Assembly: GCA_947165895.1 (NCBI GenBank)
Contig: CAMVCB010000004.1
Coordinates: 1-64,000, forward strand
Reading direction: 5' to 3'
DNA: 64,000 bases
Source: an uncultured Treponema sp.
Lineage (GTDB): Bacteria > Spirochaetota > Spirochaetia > Treponematales > Treponemataceae
Shown: positions 57,721 through 64,000 of the stretch, one piece after another
Layout of the letters: every line of letters starts with the position of its first letter
Position numbering within the stretch: position 1 is the first letter of the stretch
Program-made: the position numbers and the translations under genes
Notes under the pieces: generated by a model
Databases searched by the model: none
Told to the model about the DNA's origin: nothing
The model's input: only the letters and a program-made list of their open reading frames with translations

Positions 57721-57992
57721 TTTATAACCTCGATTTTTTAAACAAAATTTAGTTCACTTATAAAAATAATAATGAAAATGGTGTAATGGCAAGAAAATTA
57801 TTACAACTATCTAATAATTGCCGGAAGTCATACAAAAATGAAGGGATTTTCTTTTCTGTTTAAAATGTTTTTTTCTAGAAATGTAAGTATGTTTTGAATA
57901 TTGTACTGATTTGTTACTGTTTAAATTCAGTTAATATCTTGATTTATGATTTTGTTTTTTTTAATATGTCGTTTGAGAATTTGGAGGAAAAA
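57721..57992. other. AT-rich gap between htpG and the lipoprotein gene
   Basis: 272 AT-rich bases between divergent genes. It must hold both promoters, but no strong hairpin, exact palindrome or repeat was seen. An in-frame open stretch from 57894 precedes the lipoprotein start and is not regarded as coding, because GGAGG sits just before 57993. Confidence 0.5.
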
Positions 57993-60263
57993 ATGAAAAA
58001 ACTGTTAAACGTCAAAAATTTGATAATGAGCATATTTTTGCTGACTTTGTTTATAGTGCTCACTTTTGGGTGTACATCCTGCAATGATTCTTATAACGGT
58101 CTTTCACCTTTGCCTGTTACAGAACCTGCTTCAAATAAATCATCTGATGACAAAAAAGAGGATGATAATTTGAATGATAAAAATGATAATTTGAATGATA
58201 AAAATGAAATAACTGTTGAGGATTTGAACAACGATAGTGAAACTTTACAGACTTTTCTTAACAGTTGGGAAAAAATGGATTTTTTATGTATCAACGATAA
58301 TGGTAACCTTGACACAAAAATTGATTCTCCCTGGAATAAATCAGCTTCATCAACACTTATGCCAGATAATATTCGTTTTGATATAAAAAAATCAAATGGT
58401 TGGGAAGTTGCTTTTAATCTTATGAACCAGGACGGGCGTCCAGATATGAACTATTTTGGACTTTACAATAAATACACCGGAGTTCTTAGAATTTTTTACT
58501 ATTATAATAAGGAAGTGGCGAGTTCAGCAAATGATTTTGTTTTTGATATCATCCTTGGTTCTGACGGAAACAATTCGAAAGCTTACTATGCCTCATTAAA
58601 CTACGGAATTCCAATGGATGTAGATGCAAAAAATGTTAATCTGCTAGGAGCTGGTAATGTCTCAAATACATTTCATTTTTTGACCACACCATACTCTGGT
58701 ATAGGAGTTCATACAATGATGCAGGGCTGGTATGCTTTTGACATCGACATGTCTGCTTACACTGGAAAGAGTTTTTATACAGATGGCTCCAGCATTCAAA
58801 TTGCTTTTAAAGCAAACAATAAAACTACAGTATCTCTTGGAACAGATATTTTAGGAAAAATTAACGGTGATATGGATGCTACGATTGATCGAGCAAAGCT
58901 AGCTGCCAGTTCCAGCGGTATTGGAGGAGCTATTTCTTCTATTGCTGATATCCTTGGCAATACAGGAAATTCTTCATTAAGAAATATAGAGACAGTGCTT
59001 TGCGGTGGATTATTGGGAGGTATGACTTTAAATACAGGTCTCTCGTATTTATCTTCGGCTATGAAGATTGGTTTGTTTGCATATAATTATTTTTCAGGTG
59101 AAGAAGAAGAAGAAGAACCGTTGCAGGATAAACTGAATGGAAAGATTGACTTAAAGTGTAATCTTACAGCTGACACAAGTGGTTATCTTGAATCTGCGGT
59201 GTCAACCAATGTAAAACAAATTACTCTTGGAAAAACAGCATTTAACTCCGAGTCAAATATTGGAAAGGGTGTGTGGAATATAAATACATCTCCAGTAATT
59301 TATGTTCTTTCTGACAGACGAATTTATGAAGGTACAGAGCTAAAAGGTAGAAGATGGACTTTACGTTCTGAGTATAATGATTATGATAGTATGCTTGAAG
59401 GTAAATTCCTAGATAATCAAGAATATGCAGGCAAATTTTATACTGCGGAGAAATGGAAACAATACAGTTATATAGTGAGAGATGATAAAGTTACAGATGA
59501 ACTACTAATTCCCGAAGGACAGGATTTTTATTCTATAAGTGATAGGATTGTAAAAAGAATACAATTACCATATTTTTATGACCCCACTTCTTTTGATGTA
59601 TGTATAAATAAAGATGTTTTTCCTGATGCAAAGAATGTAAAAGTCTTTTCTTACTGCGGTGTTTTGCTCGACAGCGAAAATAAAAATTTAGAAAATACAG
59701 GATTTAGAAAAGTAATTGGAAATGATATACCAGAAACTAGAATTGACTTTTCTGGAGCAGAATTAGGAAGAAATGTAGATCCATATTTTCCAGAAAATAA
59801 TTATAATTGGGCTCGTATTCCAATGCTCAGTGAAAAATTGACATGGATTAATATTGATTATAATAATTATAAAGAATCAATCATTAAATATGATGATTTA
59901 GTTTACGGATGGTATAACAATTATTATGGACAAAAATTTAGTTTAGATGGAGCTTCTTCCCCTGTTAATTTTATTCTTGAGCCTCAATTATTCTATCAAA
60001 AACTGTCTGATGTACAGTATAAAGATTTTCTAAATTTTCCGGATATGTATGTAGTTGTTATCGTACAATTTGAATCAGATGGAAAGATATTCTCTTATTC
60101 TAGAACATATTTACCAAAAGTTCAGAAAGTCGGTTATGAGGAAGCAAAAAACATTGTAGCTGGTATTACAAGCAGAGCAAATTCTCAACCGGAAAAAATT
60201 TATCTTAACGAATATATGACGGCAATAAATAAAAAAATCGAAATTTTAGGACGTCAAGAATAA
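57993..60263 (+). CDS. Large lipoprotein of unknown function
   Basis: 756 residues from 57993, where TTGGAGG precedes the ATG. MSIFLLTLFIVLTFGCTSC is a lipoprotein signal with the lipobox cysteine in LTFGC. A short acidic linker with a doubled DNLNDKN unit follows (58164-58205), then a large domain rich in aromatic residues and Asn (for example WNKSASSTLMPDNIRFDIKK), a glycine-rich membrane-like patch around SSGIGGAISSIADILGNTG, and an EEEEE run. No family was recognised. It is probably surface-exposed or periplasmic. Confidence 0.72.
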   Translation: MKKLLNVKNLIMSIFLLTLFIVLTFGCTSCNDSYNGLSPLPVTEPASNKSSDDKKEDDNLNDKNDNLNDKNEITVEDLNNDSETLQTFLNSWEKMDFLCINDNGNLDTKIDSPWNKSASSTLMPDNIRFDIKKSNGWEVAFNLMNQDGRPDMNYFGLYNKYTGVLRIFYYYNKEVASSANDFVFDIILGSDGNNSKAYYASLNYGIPMDVDAKNVNLLGAGNVSNTFHFLTTPYSGIGVHTMMQGWYAFDIDMSAYTGKSFYTDGSSIQIAFKANNKTTVSLGTDILGKINGDMDATIDRAKLAASSSGIGGAISSIADILGNTGNSSLRNIETVLCGGLLGGMTLNTGLSYLSSAMKIGLFAYNYFSGEEEEEEPLQDKLNGKIDLKCNLTADTSGYLESAVSTNVKQITLGKTAFNSESNIGKGVWNINTSPVIYVLSDRRIYEGTELKGRRWTLRSEYNDYDSMLEGKFLDNQEYAGKFYTAEKWKQYSYIVRDDKVTDELLIPEGQDFYSISDRIVKRIQLPYFYDPTSFDVCINKDVFPDAKNVKVFSYCGVLLDSENKNLENTGFRKVIGNDIPETRIDFSGAELGRNVDPYFPENNYNWARIPMLSEKLTWINIDYNNYKESIIKYDDLVYGWYNNYYGQKFSLDGASSPVNFILEPQLFYQKLSDVQYKDFLNFPDMYVVVIVQFESDGKIFSYSRTYLPKVQKVGYEEAKNIVAGITSRANSQPEKIYLNEYMTAINKKIEILGRQE
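58164..58205 (+). repeat. 21-bp tandem duplication in the lipoprotein linker
   Basis: GATAATTTGAATGATAAAAAT occurs twice head to tail (58164-58184 and 58185-58205), encoding a doubled DNLNDKN. As 21 bp is a multiple of three, copy changes would keep the frame. Confidence 0.85.
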
Positions 60264-60389
60264 AACTGATAATTTTTTTAAGTTTATATTAATAAAATTT
60301 ATCTTGTTAGATACTCTTCAACAGGTCAGATTGTTGTTTTCTGTATTAACCATTATGAGAATAGTTGATGTATATTGTAAAAACATTTT

Positions 60390-61562
60390 TTATATTAAAT
60401 ACACAAGAATTCCCAGAATTACAAGCAGTACCACGTTGTAAAGGGTAAATGTTGAAAAGTAATTTCCGCCGGACTTGGCTTTGGCTTCGTCGCTGGCAGA
60501 GTAAAGCTTGAAAGAAATTACGCTGGCCATAGAAGCAATCAGGGTACCAAGACCACCAACGTTTACGGCAAGAAGCAGCATTGCTCCGTTTTTTGTAAAT
60601 CCGCTTAAAAGAAGGGCAGCAGGCACATTACTGATTACCTGACTTGTGATGATTCCTGTAAGATAGGTTGAAAGCGGAGTCGATAGCATTGAATTAATGA
60701 AATCTGAGAAGGCCTGAACCGTAGAAAGGGTTTTTGTAAAAATGAAAAAGCCTGCAAATGTAAACAGAAGGCTGTAATCAACTTTTTTGAAAAGGCGGAA
60801 ATTGCAGACTGCCATAACTGCTGCGGTAAAAATCAGCATGTAAAGATAATTTATTACACGAAAAACAGCTAAAAGACAGATGATAAAATCTGCAAGGTAA
60901 AGGAAAGTGCGGAAATCAATTTTGATGAAGGTCAGCTGATTCTGCAAAACATTTCCCGAAAGCTGGTGGGTTTCCTGTGCGCCACCGTTTGCCGCCAGTT
61001 TATTTCTTGTAAGAAATAAAATCATAATGGCAAGAATGAAGAGCGAAGGAAGGGCAATTCTTGCTGTGAGGGCAAAAAATTCCAGGGCGGAAAATCCGTA
61101 GTAGGAAAAAAGATAAAGATTCTGGGGATTTCCCATTGGAGTAATACAGGAGCCAAGGTTTGCGGCAAGAGTTTCCAGGACGATGAGCTTCATGGAAGAA
61201 AGACCGATTCGTTTGAAAATTAAAAGAGAAATCGGGACGAAGGTTAAAAGGGCAACGTCGTTGGTAACAAACATAGAGCTGAAAAAGACCAGATAAGTTA
61301 GCAGAAAATAAAGGGAACGGCGGGTTTTACAAAGTCGGAGAAGCTTTGCGGCAATAAAATCAAGATAATTCTGACTCTGGAAGGCTTTGATTACTATCAT
61401 CAGGGAAAAGAGAATGGCAATTGTACGGAAGTCTATGGCCTGCAGACAGAGTGAAGGAGCCGGGCGAACCAGGGCGACTGCAATCAGGGCAAGAAGAATG
61501 GCCGCAAAAAGAACCGGCTCGCGTTTTATGAAATTTTTTATAGAAGAAAAGAGATTTTTCAT
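60390..61562 (-). CDS. SLC13/ArsB-NhaD superfamily anion or ion permease
   Basis: 390 residues from MKNLFSSIKNF, with about ten to eleven transmembrane helices. Two family motifs are visible: VTNDVALLTFVPISLLIF and LGSCITPMGNPQNLYLF (the S/N-P-x-GN-x-x-N type loop); the second half has the matching ISNVPAALLLSGF and VGGLGTLIASMAS. The ion-transporter superfamily includes arsenite, citrate, sulfate and Na/H transporters; the substrate cannot be told. The start at 61562 is preferred because upstream codons are in the GC-rich repeat; TGCTATTCT lies nine bases before it. Confidence 0.85.
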   Translation of the reverse strand: MKNLFSSIKNFIKREPVLFAAILLALIAVALVRPAPSLCLQAIDFRTIAILFSLMIVIKAFQSQNYLDFIAAKLLRLCKTRRSLYFLLTYLVFFSSMFVTNDVALLTFVPISLLIFKRIGLSSMKLIVLETLAANLGSCITPMGNPQNLYLFSYYGFSALEFFALTARIALPSLFILAIMILFLTRNKLAANGGAQETHQLSGNVLQNQLTFIKIDFRTFLYLADFIICLLAVFRVINYLYMLIFTAAVMAVCNFRLFKKVDYSLLFTFAGFFIFTKTLSTVQAFSDFINSMLSTPLSTYLTGIITSQVISNVPAALLLSGFTKNGAMLLLAVNVGGLGTLIASMASVISFKLYSASDEAKAKSGGNYFSTFTLYNVVLLVILGILVYLI

Positions 61563-61617
61563 AGTGAAAAAAGAATAGCATAAAATTAAAAGCTTGGGCA
61601 GATAAAATAAAAGTTGG

Positions 61618-61700
61618 CCAGTGGAGCCGGCGCGAGCGTGGAGGGGCGCGAAGCGAGTGCGAAGCACCGAACGTAGTGGAGCCCGGAAGGCGAGTAGGTG
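61618..61700. repeat. GC-rich intergenic repeat between the permease and metF
   Basis: GGAGCCGGCGCGAGCGTGGA, GCGCGAAGCGAGTGCGAAGC and ACCGAACGTAGTGGAGCCCGG follow one another. ACCGAACGTAGTG matches bases 73-85 (ACCGAACATAGTG) with one change. It separates two divergent genes. No coding potential. Confidence 0.6.
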
Positions 61701-61736
61701 TTGAGATTCGCCTGGTATTCTGATAGATTTAGTTTT

Positions 61737-62606
61737 ATGAAAATCTGTGAAATACTTAGCAAAAAAGAACCGACACTTTCATTTGAGGTTTTTCCACCGA
61801 AAACCAGCGATAAGTTTGATACTGTGGAGGCGGCAGTTAGTCAGATTGCGGATCTACGGCCTCATTTTATGAGTGTTACTTATGGTGCAGCAGGAACTAC
61901 CCGGGGATTTACGACGGAGCTTGCGGCAAGTATTTTGAAGCGCGGAACAACTCCTCTGGCCCATTTGACCTGTGTGAATGCTTCGGCCCAGGCGACAAGG
62001 GAGCAGCTGAATTCTCTTAAGCAGCATGGAATTGAAAATATTCTGGCTTTGCGCGGTGATATTCCTGAAGGCGCTGATCCTTCGACCTGGGAATTCAAGC
62101 ATGCCCATGAACTGATGGATTTTATCCGCGAAAACGGGGATTTTTGTGTGGGCGGTGCCTGCTACCCGGAAAAACACCCGGAAAGCTCAAATGTTCAGGC
62201 AGATATTGCTTCGCTTAAAATAAAGCAGGATGCGGGCTGTAAGTTTTTGACAACCCAGATGTTTTTTGATAACAGCACTTTTTACAACTTTTTATATAAG
62301 GTTCGCGAGGCTGGCGTGACTATACCGATTATTGCGGGAATTATGCCTGTTACAAATGCAAAACAGATGGAAAAAATCATTAAGCTTTCAGGGGCTTTTA
62401 TTCCCCGCCGTTATGTTGCCCTGCTTGACCGCTGGTCTGATGATCCGGCAGCACTAAAAGAGGCTGCGATTGCCTATGCGACAGACCAGATTATTGATTT
62501 GATTGCAAACGGTGTTAACCACGTTCATATTTATACGATGAATAAACCTGATATTGCGGCGAAAATTCAGGAAAATTTGAGTTCAATTGTAAAAAAGCCG
62601 GAATAA
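61737..62606 (+). CDS. metF: 5,10-methylenetetrahydrofolate reductase
   Basis: Makes 5-methyltetrahydrofolate for methionine synthesis. FAD-barrel motifs are LSFEVFPPKTSDKFDT, HFMSVTYGAAGTTR, NILALRGDIPEG and KFLTTQMFFDNSTFYNFL. The start at 61737 (MKICEILSKK) gives 289 residues, normal; extended -10 TGATAGATT ends seven bases before this ATG and no Shine-Dalgarno is seen. A cobalamin-dependent methionine synthase activation domain follows 21 bases later, so the two form a methionine-regeneration operon. Confidence 0.95.
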   Translation: MKICEILSKKEPTLSFEVFPPKTSDKFDTVEAAVSQIADLRPHFMSVTYGAAGTTRGFTTELAASILKRGTTPLAHLTCVNASAQATREQLNSLKQHGIENILALRGDIPEGADPSTWEFKHAHELMDFIRENGDFCVGGACYPEKHPESSNVQADIASLKIKQDAGCKFLTTQMFFDNSTFYNFLYKVREAGVTIPIIAGIMPVTNAKQMEKIIKLSGAFIPRRYVALLDRWSDDPAALKEAAIAYATDQIIDLIANGVNHVHIYTMNKPDIAAKIQENLSSIVKKPE

Positions 62607-62627
62607 TGGGCAGGAATAAGGAAGATT

Positions 62628-63257
62628 GTGTCGTTTCCTATAGTAAAAAAGACATACAAAGCGTCAGAAATAATAATTGATCCGCATGAAGTTCTTCGTT
62701 ACCTGGGCTACAAAAAGGAGCTTGTGACGGCAGACGATATTGGGCAGGTTGAAGCGCTTTTGCCGGAAGCCAGGGCGGCGATTAAGGCGGCTGCCTGCTG
62801 GGGGCGTTTTGATGTGGAAGTTCTGGAGGAGGGCGGGATTTCTTTTCCTTACGGCCAGGTTTGCAGCCGGGATTTGTGGCGCAACCTTACGCAGGGAACA
62901 GCGTCCGGCAGGCTGGAAATCTTTTTGTTTGCGGCTACTATCGGGCTGGAATATGACAGGCTTGTTCAGAGGGCGCGAATTTCTTCTATGGCAAAAGCCA
63001 GCTTTTTGAATGCAATAGGTGCGGCAGCTGTAGAAAATGTATGCGACCAGCTGAATGAAGAGCTTGGGAAAATTGCAGCCGGGGAAGGGAGGACTTTAAG
63101 ACCCCGCTACAGCGCCGGCTACGGAGATTTTTCCCTGGAAAATCAGCGGGGCATTTTTGACCTTCTTAATCCTGCAAAGCAGATTGGACTGACTTTGAAA
63201 GACAATCTCATCATGGTGCCGGAAAAGTCTGTCACCGCGCTGATAGGAATCCGATAA
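62628..63257 (+). CDS. Stand-alone methionine synthase activation domain
   Basis: 209 residues resembling the C-terminal reactivation domain of cobalamin-dependent methionine synthase (binds SAM to re-methylate oxidised cobalamin). Recognisable parts are IDPHEVLRYLGYKK, the VFAATIGLE-like FLFAATIGLEYDRLV, and the SAM-binding RPRYSAGYGDFSLENQRGIF. GTG at 62628 with AAGGAAG upstream is the start. Being a separate gene means the catalytic MetH core is encoded elsewhere and should be a shortened form. It is directly downstream of metF. Confidence 0.85.
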   Translation: MSFPIVKKTYKASEIIIDPHEVLRYLGYKKELVTADDIGQVEALLPEARAAIKAAACWGRFDVEVLEEGGISFPYGQVCSRDLWRNLTQGTASGRLEIFLFAATIGLEYDRLVQRARISSMAKASFLNAIGAAAVENVCDQLNEELGKIAAGEGRTLRPRYSAGYGDFSLENQRGIFDLLNPAKQIGLTLKDNLIMVPEKSVTALIGIR

Positions 63258-63263
63258 AAAATT

Positions 63264-63926
63264 TTACTGATAGACCGGTTCAAAATCTTCTGCCGGGTGG
63301 CCGCAAATCGGACAGATAAAATCTGCCGGAAGCTCAGAACCTTCATAAACATAGCCGCAGATTTTGCATTTCCAGGCGACAATTTTCTTCTGTTCTCCGG
63401 CGGAAGAGGAGCTGGCACTGGCACTGGCAGGAGATGCTGATGAGGCTGCCGCCTGCTTTGGCTTTACATCTGACTGATATTTTGCATAAGTTAAAGGCTC
63501 GTTTTTGCTGCTTACCCTGGCATCTGTTATTTCTGCAACAAAAAGCATATGAGTTCCCAAATCCATCTGATTCAAGACCTTACATTCGAGCACCGAACAG
63601 ATTTTTGATTTAGGAGCAGGGCAGCCGTTTGCGCAAAGTTCATAGTCAAAACCGTCAAATTTGTTTACTTCGCGGCCGCTTTGATAGCCGAATCGTTTAA
63701 TCAAATCAAAATCGCAGGTGGAATCAAGAATAGAAAGGGCAAAGACGCCGGATTTTTCTATCATCTGGCAGGTAAGATTCTGCTTGATTACTGAAATTGC
63801 AACCCTTACAGGATTGTTTGCCGTCTGAAAACAGGTGTTTGTGATGCAGGCATTGATTTTGCCGTCAGCTGTAGTTCCCAAAACAAAAACACCGTAGGAA
63901 AGATTGTATAAAGCTTTATTATCCAT
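63264..63926 (-). CDS. Flavin reductase-rubredoxin fusion
   Basis: 220 residues. Residues 1-150 are a flavin reductase-like FMN-binding domain (LYNLSYGVFVLGTTADGKIN, ACITNTCFQTANNP). A 20-residue Ala/Ser linker (SSASPASASASSSSAG) joins it to a C-terminal rubredoxin with two CxxCG knuckles (WKCKICGYVYEG and FICPICGHPAEDF). It is the arrangement of the NADH:flavin oxidoreductase/high-molecular-weight rubredoxin group and should pass electrons to oxygen- or peroxide-reducing partners. TATACT (63933-63938) ends six bases before the ATG; no Shine-Dalgarno. Confidence 0.92.
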   Translation of the reverse strand: MDNKALYNLSYGVFVLGTTADGKINACITNTCFQTANNPVRVAISVIKQNLTCQMIEKSGVFALSILDSTCDFDLIKRFGYQSGREVNKFDGFDYELCANGCPAPKSKICSVLECKVLNQMDLGTHMLFVAEITDARVSSKNEPLTYAKYQSDVKPKQAAASSASPASASASSSSAGEQKKIVAWKCKICGYVYEGSELPADFICPICGHPAEDFEPVYQ

Positions 63927-64000
63927 AGGACAAGTATAAGGGCAAAGCGGGCGGAAAGCACGAAAAATTTTTATTCTATTTATCGAAACTCTGACTGCAT

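Noticed and set aside
57894..57992. A 33-codon upstream extension of the large lipoprotein
   Set aside because: The internal ATG at 57993 has GGAGG and is followed directly by a lipoprotein signal, so the extension would spoil export.

Overview
The window is a contiguous piece of a spirochaete chromosome, most likely a host-associated (gut or rumen) Treponema. The evidence is the gene content and order around the origin (rpmH-rnpA-yidD-yidC-jag on one side of dciA-recF-dnaN-dnaA, gyrB-gyrA on the other), a cyclophilin-FKBP chimera of the kind known from Treponema, abundant GGDEF, hybrid-kinase and chemotaxis proteins, an alanine at the quinolone-determining position of GyrA, and exported DUF6273-type proteins. 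No species is claimed.

Layout. 0-7.1 kb: a fragment of the MetG C-terminal domain, then a long minus-strand block (two membrane diguanylate cyclases, stomatin/NfeD pair, zinc-ribbon protein, AzlCD exporter, a DUF763 protein). 7.1-13.7 kb: mostly plus-strand genes (GNAT acetyltransferase, SpoU rRNA/tRNA methyltransferase, HrpB helicase, ElyC-like membrane protein, a flavodoxin-glutathione peroxidase pair) with one minus-strand VanX-type dipeptidase. 13.8-16.8 kb: proA-proB-proC. 17-21.4 kb: a small accessory patch (acyltransferase, three XRE-type regulators, a higBA toxin-antitoxin pair, tautomerase). 21.4-26.7 kb: chimeric immunophilin, an exported protein, and the jag-yidC-yidD-rnpA-rpmH operon. 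26.8-36.0 kb: replication core (dciA, recF, dnaN, dnaA, then gyrB and gyrA in the opposite direction). 36.0-36.84 kb: a gene-free 809-base region with a strong terminator, five parS-like sites, three exact DnaA boxes and several perfect hairpins; this is the best candidate for oriC plus the centromere. 36.8-51 kb: signalling genes (periplasmic-binding GGDEF protein, two hybrid histidine kinases, a chemotaxis receptor), TetR, queH, argA and ppdK. 51.1-55.6 kb: an AT-rich accessory island of small membrane and secreted proteins led by an XRE regulator. 55.7-64 kb: htpG, a large lipoprotein, an ion permease, metF with a stand-alone cobalamin-reactivation domain, and a flavin reductase-rubredoxin fusion.

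Cross-cutting patterns. Fifteen genes without a visible Shine-Dalgarno have a -10-like hexamer ending exactly 6 or 7 bases before the start codon, which suggests that leaderless transcripts are common. Intergenic gaps, and two reading frames, carry palindromes of varied sequence but similar shape (short-loop hairpins, often with a GC-loop-GC tip, frequently beside or inside a pair of longer-range arms, often with a GCGATGG/GCGATAGC core and often touching a stop codon). The candidate origin is an array of these palindromes interleaved with parS sites. No tRNA, rRNA, CRISPR array, transposase or prophage was seen.
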